Positions 18,901-27,587 are shown, counted from the first letter of the stretch. The stretch: DNA of 64,000 nt from JBJYIN01 sp046237015 (GCF_046237015.1 NZ_JBJYIN010000017.1:42775-106774); one strand, 5' to 3'. A program made the numbers and translations. Notes: generated by a model not told the origin, from the letters alone.

Positions 18901-21900
18901 AGTCCGGCAAAGAAAGTGCTCACCCCGGCATAGATGCTCTTACCGTCCGCACTAACGGCGATATGGTTAACGGTATTCACCGAAACTTCAATGTTATTGC
19001 TATATGTCAAAGCACCAGAATCAGCATCACGCGCAAAGACCAGCAGAGATTTACCACCAAAAGCCGCTACGTACAGCGCCGAGCCATCCTGAGAGATGGC
19101 AATTTCACGCAGAGACGTCGCTTGAAGTGCGGTAGGAACATTGCTTTCACTGTTGTACAAATCCATCGTCCCTGCGTAGGTCAGTGCTCCGGTATCGCTA
19201 TCACGGCTGAAAATCGAGACGGTACCCTGCGAGTTTGACGACACATAGACAAAGCGGTTGTCAGGTGAAATAGCGATGTCTTGCAACGCGGTCAGGTAAC
19301 GATCGTCTTGCGGAATTTCCACACTGTTCGCATCAGCCGCGATCGTACTTTTATTAATCGTCGAGACATAGCTCAGGCTACCCGTGTCCACATCTCGCGA
19401 TAGCACGGTAATACTGTGATTCCCCAAATTGGAGAGATAAGCTGACGTGCCATCGCTGGACAGCACAATGCCACTTGGGCTTTTCAGCGGGAGGGTATCA
19501 CTGCCAATCAACGAACCGATAAACGTCAACGCGCCGGAGGTGGTATCACGCGAGAAGAAAGTCACAGCATCCTTCCCTGTCGATCCATCCATCGGCGTCA
19601 CACCGTTAATGGTATAGAGCGAAGTGCCATCGTCGGACAGGACAATTTCAGACACTGTCGCATCCAGCCCGCTAACGCCATCCACACCCTGTGTGGCAAC
19701 AATGCCGACATAGCTCAACTGTCCCGTTGCAGTATCACGACTAAACTGCACCAGTGAGTAGACGCTTCCGCTCCCTCCCGCAACATACACACTGGCACCA
19801 TCTTTCGACTGTACCAGCGTGGTAATGGTGTTTAGACCATTCACTTCAATCTCGGAGGTGGACGGATCGTCCTGTTCGCCCTGCGTGAAGCTTTGCAACA
19901 ACGTCAAGGCACCGGATTCTGCATCACGCGCGTAAACTCGCAGGTAAGTCTTGCCGCCGTTATTGTTGTCTGTACTACCAGTGACCAGCAGGGTTTTACC
20001 ATCCTGAGACACACTGATCGCCGAAACGCGCTCGTTGTAATCACTAAGCTTCCCATCGTTGTAAAATAGCGTGGCGTCTGGGGAATAGGTTGCCTCGATC
20101 GCGGGTTGCTCATTTAAGGCCAGATTGATACTGCTGGAGACAGTCAGCGTCGCGGTATCATTTCCATCATTGGCAGTGCCGCCGTTATCCTGCAATTCTG
20201 TTAGCGTAATGGTACGCAAGCCGCTGGCGCTGGAGCTCTCTTTGCCGGCCGAATAGCTAAGACCGTCGACCAGCTTCATCATCGCCATACTGCTGATACC
20301 CTGAGCACTGCTTAGCACCAGAGAAGACTCACCATTCACGGCGTCATAGGTGTAGCTATATTGGTAGCCACTCGTCGTAGTGCCAGCACTATCCTCACTG
20401 AGATCGATGACCGTACCATCCACCGTCAGGTATTCCTGATGCGGGTTGTTTAGGCCATCAATGCCAATAGACAGTTTTGTCAGTGCCTGCCCGGCTTCTC
20501 CGGTGTTAATCGCTGTGTCTTTGAACAGCGTGACGGATGCACCACGCGTATCCAACGTCAGGTTGCTTCCGCCTTGGCTAACCAGCGTTGGCGCACTGTT
20601 GGCGGTCAGAAGCAGTGCGACTGTAGTCACGGTACTGTCCAACTCACCATCGTTCGCGGTCACCGTTAACGACACGGTTTCAGTTTCGGTCGCGCTCTGG
20701 CTGCCGACATTACGATAGGTGATTTGCTTCAGGACATTATTCGCGGTTTCTTTTGTCACATCGGCAGTAAACGTCACGCGGAGCGTACCTTGATTCTGTG
20801 CAAAAGTGCCAATTTCTTCGCCAGCTTGCAGAATTTTTCCGCCTTGCAGCGTCAGATCATTACCTGCACTCAGGCCAAATTGATCGTCTATGGAGGGTGT
20901 TTCACGGCCAATAGTCAGCGTGGCACCGTTGTAGTTACCTGCACCACCGTTTAGCACATCCAGGTTGCTATCGGACAGCGTGACATGATCGGCAAACGGT
21001 AAGTCGCTGCCATAGAGGTAAGTGCGTAATGCGCTAAAGCGCTGGATTGCTTCGCCAGCCACCAGAAGTGATTGCCCATCTGGCGACAACACCATGCCAT
21101 GCGTATCGCCAATATTGGTAATCTGGCCGCTTTCACTTAGCGCCCCCGTAGAGGCATTGACGCTATAAATCTGCAACGTGCCTTCGCTACTCAAAGCATA
21201 GAGTTGGCTACCATCAGCGTTAAGGTACAGCGCGTTGATGTTTTCCAGCGCTTTCGTATCAGTACGGATCAGCGTCTTTCCTTCAGTGCCATCACGTAGT
21301 TGATAAACACTGATTTCGCCGTTATCAGGATCGGCGACATAAATGAACTGCTGATCCTTCGAGATCGCCAGTTGATACTCCACCGCGCCATAGCCTCCCC
21401 CAGATGTCTCCAACGTGGCGATAGACGTTAATGTTCCATTCTCACCCCGTTGGAAAACAGATAGCGTATGCTTAGCCCCCATCCCAACAGTCACAACATA
21501 GTTACCGCTGCTCGCTACAATGCCGCTACGATCTATACCACTGCTGTCCACGCGCTGAAGGAGCGTCAGACCGCCAGTCGTTGTATCGCGTGTAAAGACA
21601 ACCATGCCATTCCACTGCGTGGCGACATAAACCTGAGTCCCATCGCTGGAGATGGCAAGCCCAGTAATATTGCCGTTTTGCGAAGGGACTGTCTGGGCAT
21701 AGTTACCCTCGACCTGAATGACCTGCCCGTTGTCGTCAAGGCTAAGCGAGACAATATCGCTACTGCCAGTGATAGCGTATAGCGAACGATTATCCGCACT
21801 CAGCACCACTTCTTTGACATCTTTGAGAGCACTGATGTCACTCAGCGTTTGACTCAACGTCAGTTTACCATGGTCACCTACTGTAAATACGCCCAGCACG

Positions 21901-22673
21901 CCATCACTTCCTATGGCATAGGCATACTCACCATTACTGGAGTAGAGCACGTCCTGCGGCGATGACATGCCGGGTACAATAATGAGTTCAGATAATTCAG
22001 GTGCATCCGACACAGACACCACTGGTGCCACATTGATCTTGCTGTCGATAGTGATGGTAGCGTCAATGTTCAAATCAGCAGTGTCAGTGGCTGAGCCGCC
22101 TTCATCACTCAGGCTTTTCAGCGTTACCGTCACGTCGCCGCCTGCCACGGTTTTATCCAGTGGTTTGTAGGCAATGCCATCAATCAGCTTAGCGACATCA
22201 CCAGGTTTATACGCTTCAGCAGAAGATTCAATGCTGATTGTGATGGTTGTCGTTGCACCACTGACCGCAACCCGATAACCATACTGCCCTTCACCAGTCG
22301 TCGTTTTCGCGCCCGTAAAGGCTTCCAACGTGATTTCCGTACCGTCGATGACTAACGCCTGATTCGCGCCCGTGCGGTTAACGGTAATCACTAAATCTTT
22401 CAGTTCCTGCCCATCTTTATCTGCCGACACGCTGACATCGCTAAACAGATCGACGGCCGGGAAGCTATCACTGGTATCGGTAATCGTGACTGTTGCCTTG
22501 GTGGGTGTCGCATCAACGCCCGGTGCTGTATCCGTTGCCGCCACAACCTGCGCGGTCACATCCGCCACCGTTGCCACTGCTGCGGCATCAAACATCATTC
22601 GTGGTTCTAATACCCATGCTTGACGAGGTGTGCGCGTTAAGCCTGAACCAGATTTTGAGCGGGAAAAAGTCAT
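12984..22673 (-). CDS. Giant LEPR-type repeat adhesin with beta-propellers
   Basis: A predicted cell-surface or secreted protein of 3229 residues. The frame opens at 22712, but the ATG at 22673 has AGGA 9 bp upstream and starts closer to the N-terminal motif VLEPRMMFDAAA, which matches the LEPR-XLL leader found on very large repetitive exported proteins. No Sec signal is apparent. Four beta-propeller-like regions (approx. 21.9-21.0, 20.1-18.9, 18.1-17.0 and 15.6-14.6 kb) are made of repeats such as LSADGKSLYVV. Five copies of a ~110-residue module begin LSDxxLDxLNxGxGNYxGAS (near 20.98, 18.84, 16.98, 16.05 and 14.53 kb). Three copies of another module contain FKDTxxNTxExGQ or similar. Two cadherin-like domains (DPENDALTW; DPENDALTY) and a C-terminal Ig-like domain follow. 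No RTX nonapeptides were seen. The four genes after it encode a dedicated-looking exporter. Confidence 0.85.
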   Translation of the reverse strand: MTFSRSKSGSGLTRTPRQAWVLEPRMMFDAAAVATVADVTAQVVAATDTAPGVDATPTKATVTITDTSDSFPAVDLFSDVSVSADKDGQELKDLVITVNRTGANQALVIDGTEITLEAFTGAKTTTGEGQYGYRVAVSGATTTITISIESSAEAYKPGDVAKLIDGIAYKPLDKTVAGGDVTVTLKSLSDEGGSATDTADLNIDATITIDSKINVAPVVSVSDAPELSELIIVPGMSSPQDVLYSSNGEYAYAIGSDGVLGVFTVGDHGKLTLSQTLSDISALKDVKEVVLSADNRSLYAITGSSDIVSLSLDDNGQVIQVEGNYAQTVPSQNGNITGLAISSDGTQVYVATQWNGMVVFTRDTTTGGLTLLQRVDSSGIDRSGIVASSGNYVVTVGMGAKHTLSVFQRGENGTLTSIATLETSGGGYGAVEYQLAISKDQQFIYVADPDNGEISVYQLRDGTEGKTLIRTDTKALENINALYLNADGSQLYALSSEGTLQIYSVNASTGALSESGQITNIGDTHGMVLSPDGQSLLVAGEAIQRFSALRTYLYGSDLPFADHVTLSDSNLDVLNGGAGNYNGATLTIGRETPSIDDQFGLSAGNDLTLQGGKILQAGEEIGTFAQNQGTLRVTFTADVTKETANNVLKQITYRNVGSQSATETETVSLTVTANDGELDSTVTTVALLLTANSAPTLVSQGGSNLTLDTRGASVTLFKDTAINTGEAGQALTKLSIGIDGLNNPHQEYLTVDGTVIDLSEDSAGTTTSGYQYSYTYDAVNGESSLVLSSAQGISSMAMMKLVDGLSYSAGKESSSASGLRTITLTELQDNGGTANDGNDTATLTVSSSINLALNEQPAIEATYSPDATLFYNDGKLSDYNERVSAISVSQDGKTLLVTGSTDNNNGGKTYLRVYARDAESGALTLLQSFTQGEQDDPSTSEIEVNGLNTITTLVQSKDGASVYVAGGSGSVYSLVQFSRDTATGQLSYVGIVATQGVDGVSGLDATVSEIVLSDDGTSLYTINGVTPMDGSTGKDAVTFFSRDTTSGALTFIGSLIGSDTLPLKSPSGIVLSSDGTSAYLSNLGNHSITVLSRDVDTGSLSYVSTINKSTIAADANSVEIPQDDRYLTALQDIAISPDNRFVYVSSNSQGTVSIFSRDSDTGALTYAGTMDLYNSESNVPTALQATSLREIAISQDGSALYVAAFGGKSLLVFARDADSGALTYSNNIEVSVNTVNHIAVSADGKSIYAGVSTFFAGLSVSTAAAHAPYSQTTEVPFATNVTLSDRELDAANDYKGASITISRHGEASANDHFAFQSGSGLMLSGNDIQYQGETIATFSVSEGTAKIVFTDSVTKTVANQVLHQVTYRHDGDTAGASIPLNITLSDGSKDTSLLLTLVENKPPVVDNSEYTPPSGTAGLSYTAELPENLFRDPENDALTWQVTGLPDGLTFDPETRTISGTTALNGAGSFSITVVATDESGGQAEQTITLTIASDPTQMPTIGGESSSLEGDYALDGYDPETYSDVLSGVKDSQLSADGKTLYVVSSPEGNSAVLSVFVRNAEGKFTLSQTFFNYRSVYNEEMGQNDQVVEHAGLAGASDVILSDDGQYLYVVGSEGNAVTIFRVGSDGELTQAGVLDQAALGGHSLDVRSHLVSQGDYLYVTAAQPDSENDERSVLVFKRGEDGTLSAVSQADNLVGASRLVLDPTGRYLFVSGSGGAVGVTAFSIDAEGKLEQVSKIEAEGEDPYYINSLALSPDGKTLYAINADGIQYTLNTITVGADGSLTLTDTTPIVDDGGDSGEALATDLVVSADGSALFVIGKNITVFSRAADGSLTLKDTISGGWDSPIGISFSDLQNVELSADGKQLYLLGGDRVHVLNVGTAGAAYTEGSDATVLLPSGRLSDPQLDALNNGMGNYDGASITVGRQDGGLPEDTFGLKTDNGLTLNGDKVIKDGDAIATFTTVDGVLTVTFTAATTKADAQNVMRQITYHNTSRDPELAGSSPTFTFSINDGDNNTANMDIVVNLHGVNDPSELTTTVLNPQIPVNGEFVKLFKDTHVNTIESGQTIWQVVLTFDVSGPNEVISVDGSTIVLEPSNGSPHTASGLQYSVSVKDGTATVIVYVGKDAGDTAAIIDSIGYNYLGSESSGERHVTLKIKENSYNGTAPETTLDQNITLTLAPAAETNTAPTITIPGTTQDYTERADPVVLAPDATVSDAQMDKLNGGKGNYDGATLKITLGDGKTALDKLGFNADNGLTLSGDSLQKDGVEIGQVSNQDGVLTIRFNANAGTIPTTEDVQNTLRQITYSSDSHTPAAQVAVTVTLSDRYLDSQVTNLSVAITAINDTPVVANDPVLSADELRLVNAYTAITGLGTVTASASTGDGLSVYVSDDKGVIALFQRDADSGKLTYVRTFAATEGVEGISQLEVSADGNSVYALRADGDAIVWFSRDENGELTHKATIASDYDIDGGNLYNIIGIALSDDGKSLYLINSYSGQLAYFSRDTATGALTYVEALGGDMNNPPYLWAPTSILSRGNLLFVTTSINDTSTIIVYQRDDSGKLTSLGYARDFVDAAGNTVALSGLEKLTVSADGRSIFVASEGQIDAFSLDTETGILTHVARVAAGGTVSDIAISADARVLYVTQSDGSLTRYVLNDQALIKLDVLTNDGAGFTHLMPVDGGLIAVGNGITALGEVSRLPVYRIDGPAVIVTPSIVLSDAELDALNDGAGNYQGASITLQRGETASAGDRFSFSAGNGFTLANGVISQDGQPVATFTQADGKLTVTFTAAISRADATSLTRQISWATDESLTGNEVSLTLVFNDGEVDSVAQTLGVALSGDVNLPPVGHADQFTPPTAQAGTNWSYTLPAGLFSDPENDALTYTVDETRLPDGVRFDSATRTFSGTPSTAGTFNLTITATDSAGNATTLSVALTINAASTPVDPGTPTEPSNPDNNAVDPVILVSQGANLPVDSDDREREQPLGAIVADLSRSETRPLATTFVAEPVHQRGAGVVRQSDAPWVLDPVMPQLMPTLERVNFSSRANAALRDVVTTPALDSSLFLSVRGQATTLESAFSSVQGALQPDATGALAFSLPQRMFSVRESNATLTLQLANGRPLPAWIQFDVRSGVVRVTDASALQVNQIQLALKAQTADGTSRIVPITLQVGQGDGAEMTTDRGAMQWPSHAAENRDVEQSVSAGKTAFTEQLRQHQPEQDALLAALSELSNLRA

Positions 22674-22731
22674 CGTGTTATGTCCTGTAATAAAAGGGGC
22701 AAATCGCGTCATTCCTGGCTATATTCAGCGG

Positions 22732-24351
22732 TCATTCAACCAGCCGAACATAGCCGCCCTCGGTTTCGATCTGGCCAGCGATACGATCCAATCGCCGAAT
22801 CAGTTGATCCTCAACGCCTTCTGCGCCGAAGCCTGCACCATCGATAAAGCTCATCCGTTTTTCACCCTCGGTACAAACCAGCAGGCCAGGCGTCGCTTCC
22901 TGATCAAACAGGTTACGGCCGAAGTCTTCAGGATCACCGGGGCGAATGCCGACAAAATAGAATTTGATATTGCGCGCACGGAAGCTGGAGCACAGATCGC
23001 GGAAGCGCTGTGCGGCAAAGGTTCGAGAAGGATCTGTTCCGGTATCGCCACTGAATTCGCCACGATTAAAGTTGTAGCTGTCGGTGTCGAACCAGTTACC
23101 AATCGTGTTGGCCATCATTACGATCACCTTTTGACCATCGCCATTGCCGTCCAGATTGAAGTCCAGCGGCAGCGTCGCATCGCCCCAGCCGTCTGAACCG
23201 CGCATATTGGGTGATAACGCCGCACCGGCCCACCCCATCGCGATGGCATAGTTCACGTTGAAACGAGCAGAAAACTGTTCGATACGCTGATTCAGACGAC
23301 TTTGTTCATTGGTCAGCGGCATCAGTGCGGCATTTGGGCAACCTCTGTCTGCCACGATCCAGCGGGTATCGACCGCATCGGAATCGTCAAAATCGGGATT
23401 GGGGCCACGCCATGAGATCGGTGGCGCACCGGGGCTACCGTTTTGTGGCAAATCATGACGGTAATAGACTTTGAATTGGCCGACGGGCGGTTCATCCCAG
23501 AAAAAGTTTTCTTCCCGACCCAGACCACGGTACATACACAGCAAATTAGCACGGCGATCCGGGAAACGGCGATCGGCCAGGCTGCTAACCACACCGCTGG
23601 CAAAAAGCGAGCGCAATTCCGGTGGATTCAATGCCCCCGGAGCCGCCCAGCGACGAATACGGTTGGCATCTTCCGCATCATATACGCTAACCGACTGGCT
23701 ATACGGCACTAGCGACAACCACAGGTTGTCACGTTTGCCGTCCGCACTATCCAGCATGCGCTCAACGAAACTGCGGCTAACACTTTTCAGTGAGCGGATA
23801 TCCCCCTCACTCATATCCCCTGTCACCGGCATCACAAATGCGATTTCCGTCGGACGGTTGATCACTTCTGACGTCGAGTAAATCTCCTGCTTCCTCGCGC
23901 CCAGACTCAGGAGATTAGGTTTGGTTTCAAAGGCAACGGTTACGGTATAAGTTTTACGCGTAGCGCTATTTCGTCCTTCCGTGACGGTCACGTCTCCAGC
24001 TATCAATTTTTCACTCAGGGCAGAGTTCATCCCTAAGTTGTTTTTGACGTATTCATACGCCAGCTTATTGGTCTCTTCCTGGCTATACTCTTCGCTATTA
24101 ATGGTTGCTTGATGCCCGACCGCCAGCGCAGCGGCATCCGTCGCACGCTTAATCTGTGTCGCATCGCTGGTTGTCGTCGAGGTATCGACAATAAACGCCG
24201 CCGTCACCAATAGCGCCATCGCCCCCAGAGCATAGAATGCCGTGCCAGCCCCTTTTTCCTGATGAATAAAAGCAGACAGGCGTTCACGCCAGAACAGAAT
24301 GATTCCGGTATCTTCTTTTTTTATACTTCTGTTCTGTAAGGTTTTTTTCAT
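22732..24351 (-). CDS. tadG: Tad pilus protein TadG-like, vWA-type
   Basis: A 539-residue Tad-locus protein with one N-terminal transmembrane segment after a short cytoplasmic arm (GAGTAFYALGAMALLVTAAF) and a large periplasmic part. The first part shows the TadG-type DATQIKRATDAAALAVGHQA region; the rest resembles a von Willebrand A domain whose metal-site motif is degenerate (FVMPVTGDMSE in place of a DxSxS motif). It contains VMMANTIGNWFD and a Cys-containing C-terminal half. Last gene of the canonical tad order and 58 bp before the adhesin start. A 179-bp gap separates it from tadF. Confidence 0.88.
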   Translation of the reverse strand: MKKTLQNRSIKKEDTGIILFWRERLSAFIHQEKGAGTAFYALGAMALLVTAAFIVDTSTTTSDATQIKRATDAAALAVGHQATINSEEYSQEETNKLAYEYVKNNLGMNSALSEKLIAGDVTVTEGRNSATRKTYTVTVAFETKPNLLSLGARKQEIYSTSEVINRPTEIAFVMPVTGDMSEGDIRSLKSVSRSFVERMLDSADGKRDNLWLSLVPYSQSVSVYDAEDANRIRRWAAPGALNPPELRSLFASGVVSSLADRRFPDRRANLLCMYRGLGREENFFWDEPPVGQFKVYYRHDLPQNGSPGAPPISWRGPNPDFDDSDAVDTRWIVADRGCPNAALMPLTNEQSRLNQRIEQFSARFNVNYAIAMGWAGAALSPNMRGSDGWGDATLPLDFNLDGNGDGQKVIVMMANTIGNWFDTDSYNFNRGEFSGDTGTDPSRTFAAQRFRDLCSSFRARNIKFYFVGIRPGDPEDFGRNLFDQEATPGLLVCTEGEKRMSFIDGAGFGAEGVEDQLIRRLDRIAGQIETEGGYVRLVE

Positions 24352-24530
24352 TCCATCCTATCCTGTATACCTGGATTCAGCACGTACTCAACCCGCCCAT
24401 AAAACGGGAAAATAAAAACGACATGGCTCACACGTTATTAATCTTAATTATTTCGTTATATCGGTAACGAGAAGCTCGCCACCGCTTGCGGTCTCTTTGC
24501 CGCTTCTATATTGGTGTATATCACCGGTAG

Positions 24531-25178
24531 TTATTCATCTTCTTCCAGACCGGCTTCTTTTCTGAGCGCCTCGTCCAACTCCACTACATCGATCGCGACC
24601 CGATTAACTGACGAAGCATGCAGCAGGCCGCCTAATGACATCCCGCCCAGCAGACTCACATCCTTGCCCTGACGACAAATTTCAACCACGATCATGGAGA
24701 TATTTTTGCTGCCCTCTTCGCGGTCTCTTTCCGGCAGTTCAGGCAGATACTCTTCTTCCGGCAGTGTTTCACTTTCCGTACACAGCGCCTCTGCCGTACC
24801 TCTGCTCAATTGCCAGTACAGTTCACCCGTTTGGCGTACATTACTGATTAATAATTGATAATTCCCGGCACCTTCCGTTGGCAACACCGTATCCAGCAAC
24901 CCTTGCAAACCTTGTTCGTCCAGTTTCTGCTGCATCGCTAATATTGATGCAATGGCACCTGAACGCTGCTCCATACGTGTCCGCTCAAGCCCGACGGTGT
25001 AAATATCCGCACACAGCGACCCTATCGCTAACACAATCGGAAACGCCAACGCGGTTTCTACCGCGGTGGAGGCACGGAGAGAAAACCAGAAGCGACGAAG
25101 CCCGCTCAGGAAACGGCTGGTTTTCGACTCTTGATTATTTTTCGACAATTGATTGTTTTTCAAAAAACGATCAGTCAT
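24531..25178 (-). CDS. tadF: Tad minor pseudopilin TadF
   Basis: A TadE/TadF-family pseudopilin. A hydrophobic N-terminal segment (ASTAVETALAFPIVLAIGSL) carries the pseudopilin-like Glu. The frame is open to 25229, but the ATG at 25178 (MTDRFLKNNQ) overlaps the tadE stop by 8 bp (ATGACTGA), typical of coupling in tad operons. The C-terminal end is acidic (VVELDEALRKEAGLEEDE). Expected to be cleaved by TadV and assembled with TadE at the pilus base or tip. Confidence 0.85.
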   Translation of the reverse strand: MTDRFLKNNQLSKNNQESKTSRFLSGLRRFWFSLRASTAVETALAFPIVLAIGSLCADIYTVGLERTRMEQRSGAIASILAMQQKLDEQGLQGLLDTVLPTEGAGNYQLLISNVRQTGELYWQLSRGTAEALCTESETLPEEEYLPELPERDREEGSKNISMIVVEICRQGKDVSLLGGMSLGGLLHASSVNRVAIDVVELDEALRKEAGLEEDE

Positions 25179-25686
25179 TACGCAGTTCCGTCCCAAATAC
25201 ATGTTTGTACTGATAACGGAAGGTATCACCCAGCGTTAACACCTCCGGCAGCGGCGTAATAAATGCCTTTTTAACCTGCACCGTTACGGACCACACCGGG
25301 AGCGTCGTTGTTTCTTCGCTATTGGGATCGTCCTGACTGCCATTCCCGTTCGTTAATCCACCCAACTGACTCAGATTATCGAAGTGCAACACGCTAACGG
25401 TTAAATCATCTTCCTTGAGGTAACCGTAACCCGCCTCAATCATACGCGCCTTCAGCCGTGTCCCCATTTGTTCGGCGCTGTCAGACACGAGGTTATCGAG
25501 GCGGAAGGTCTGTACGGCTTTATCCAGCGCGGCGCTACCGACAGCAACCACCAACCCGATCCGCGCCAGTTCAAACAGCATCATCACCCCGACCAGTACG
25601 ACCGGCACCAGAAACGCCACTTCTGTCGCGATCACGCCTCGCGTGCTGCGCCAGTTGCGTTCATGGCTTTTATTAAGCCATGCCAT
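25171..25686 (-). CDS. tadE: Tad minor pseudopilin TadE
   Basis: A 171-residue TadE-like pseudopilin with the N-terminal hydrophobic domain TRGVIATEVAFLVPVVLVGV (Glu in the TEVAF context) and a soluble C-terminal part with a Gly/Asn/Asp/Glu-rich loop (GLTNGNGSQDDPNSEE). Its ATG overlaps the tadD stop by one base (TAATG), and it overlaps tadF downstream. Confidence 0.87.
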   Translation of the reverse strand: MAWLNKSHERNWRSTRGVIATEVAFLVPVVLVGVMMLFELARIGLVVAVGSAALDKAVQTFRLDNLVSDSAEQMGTRLKARMIEAGYGYLKEDDLTVSVLHFDNLSQLGGLTNGNGSQDDPNSEETTTLPVWSVTVQVKKAFITPLPEVLTLGDTFRYQYKHVFGTELRND

Positions 25687-26552
25687 TACTCAGGCGTACT
25701 CAATTGCAAGCGTTGACGGCTCGACAACAGCAACGCTTCGCCACGGGATTGTTCCTGCTGCATTTGTTGTAAACGCTGCTGTAATTCCCCCATCAGAACA
25801 TCAATACGCTCCGGCTGTGCGATGGTCGCCAGTACTGAACGAGCATCATCGTCTCTGCCGCCTGAGAGATAGGCTAGTGCCAGGTTCAACCTGCCAGTTG
25901 CGTTGCTCCCATCCACCGAGCGCAGCAAAGAAATCGCTTTGTCTGCATTGCCGCTTGCCAGCCATGAGAGCGCCAGATTATTGAGTGCCGCGACATCTGC
26001 CGGGTTCACCTGCAATGCTTTTTCAAACAGCTGACGTGCTTCTGTATGTTTGCCCGAGGCATCCATCACCACACCCATGCCATTGAGCGCCCCTGCGTCG
26101 TTCGGTTGTGCTTTCAACGCACAGGCAAAATCGGTCTGCGCCATCGCATTACGACCCAAAGCCAATTGTGAGCGTCCCATGCCCAGACACACCGCGAGCG
26201 CTTCTTCTGGCGTCATTTTATTGGTATCCCCACCTAACGCCTGACGTGCCCGTCCGTACAGTTCCAGCGTTTGCTGTGGCGAACGCACCAGCGCAGCCAC
26301 GCTGGCATACTCCAACGTCTCCGCCCCTTTCAGCGCCCCACGGCTATCAAGGCGCGCATACACTTCCGTCGCCGCTTCAACGCGTCCTTGATCGCGCAGC
26401 AATCGTGCCAGACGCAAGCCCTCATCTTTACTGCCTTTAATTGCCATCGAACTGCTGCATCCCGCCAGAACAGTACTCACAATCAGCAATGCCAGCATGG
26501 GCGCACCGCGCTTAAGTTTTGCTGCCAGATCGACCATCTTCGATAACTCCAT
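25686..26552 (-). CDS. tadD: Tad locus TPR lipoprotein TadD
   Basis: A 288-residue lipoprotein (lipobox VSTVLAGC, around residues 25-32) with tetratricopeptide repeats; two clear TPRs are ALNGMGVVMDASGKHTEARQ and ALNNLALSWLASGNADKAIS. TadD proteins act in the outer-membrane assembly step, probably as a pilotin-like helper of the secretin. Ends with a Gln/Arg-rich segment. It lies 75 bp after tadC and overlaps tadE by one base. Confidence 0.9.
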   Translation of the reverse strand: MELSKMVDLAAKLKRGAPMLALLIVSTVLAGCSSSMAIKGSKDEGLRLARLLRDQGRVEAATEVYARLDSRGALKGAETLEYASVAALVRSPQQTLELYGRARQALGGDTNKMTPEEALAVCLGMGRSQLALGRNAMAQTDFACALKAQPNDAGALNGMGVVMDASGKHTEARQLFEKALQVNPADVAALNNLALSWLASGNADKAISLLRSVDGSNATGRLNLALAYLSGGRDDDARSVLATIAQPERIDVLMGELQQRLQQMQQEQSRGEALLLSSRQRLQLSTPE

Positions 26553-26627
26553 CGGTTGTAACTCTTATGATTTCCGGCTCAATGCAGAAATCGATATCTT
26601 GTAAATCAATGCATTACAAATAGAAAA

Positions 26628-27587
26628 CTATTGCGCCAACAGGCGGATCACTCGTACCAACGCAGGCGACGCCATAATGGCGATAATCGGCGGCAGGATT
26701 AATCCCATCAACGGCACACTCAGTTGCGCTGGCAATTTGCCGGCCTTCTCTTCCAATCCGAGAATCAGCGTTTTACGGCTTTCATCAGCAATCGTGCGCA
26801 GCGCCTGAGACAGTGGCGTACCGTAGCGTTCTGCCTGAATCAGCGTCGCGACCATGCTTTCGATCTCGCTGACGCGAGTACGTTCTGCCAGATGTTTCAT
26901 TGCCAGCGTACGATCCGACAGGATCTGTAACTCGGCAGCGGTGTAGTGCAGTTCATCCGCCATTTCGGGTGAAGACAGCCCTAGCTCCTTTGAGACCACC
27001 TGCAATACGCGTCCGATAGGCAGACCAGCTTCGGCACAGACCACCATCAGATCCAGCGCATCCGGCACCGCGCGCGCCAGCTTTTCACCCCGGCTTGTGG
27101 CACGCCATTTCAGCCACCATTCCGGCACCATCGTCCCGACAAAGAAACCAATCAACCCTGCCGCAACGCCCGTCAGACCGGCGCGGTCAGCCGGCGGTAA
27201 CCATCCCCACACCAGTGCAATAGCCAATAACGCCCCGGCGGCAAATTTTCCCATCACCAGCCAGCCCACCGCTTCGCTGCGGCGGATCCCCGCTAAATCC
27301 AGCAGGCGACGCAGATTGCGGCGATCGCGTTCCGATCCAGACAGGCGCTCGCCCTGTGTAGCAAGCGGGTGCAATACTTTTTCCATCCAGGGGGATAATG
27401 CTGTTCCCTGGCCTCTCAGGATGTTTTCCTGAGAGGCCGCCTCTATAGAGGCCGTGGGCAAATGCCCGCGCATGCGAATTTCCAACTGCTTGTATTGCTG
27501 CGTTTTATGCTGCATACGTGCCAGGTAAATCCCCGCAACCATCAGCACTAACGCCAGCAGCAGTAAGGGATCGTCAAATACCGTCAT
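26628..27587 (-). CDS. tadC: Tad inner-membrane platform protein TadC
   Basis: A GspF/TadC-family platform protein, 319 residues. Shows the T2SF-domain signature: ARAVPDALDLMVVCAEAGLP, RVLQVVSKELG, the region RYGTPLSQALRTIADESRKT and a C-terminal hydrophobic segment (GLILPPIIAIMASPALVRVI). A GGGAGAGCC sequence precedes the ATG. It pairs with TadB to form the membrane platform driven by the TadA ATPase. Confidence 0.93.
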   Translation of the reverse strand: MTVFDDPLLLLALVLMVAGIYLARMQHKTQQYKQLEIRMRGHLPTASIEAASQENILRGQGTALSPWMEKVLHPLATQGERLSGSERDRRNLRRLLDLAGIRRSEAVGWLVMGKFAAGALLAIALVWGWLPPADRAGLTGVAAGLIGFFVGTMVPEWWLKWRATSRGEKLARAVPDALDLMVVCAEAGLPIGRVLQVVSKELGLSSPEMADELHYTAAELQILSDRTLAMKHLAERTRVSEIESMVATLIQAERYGTPLSQALRTIADESRKTLILGLEEKAGKLPAQLSVPLMGLILPPIIAIMASPALVRVIRLLAQ

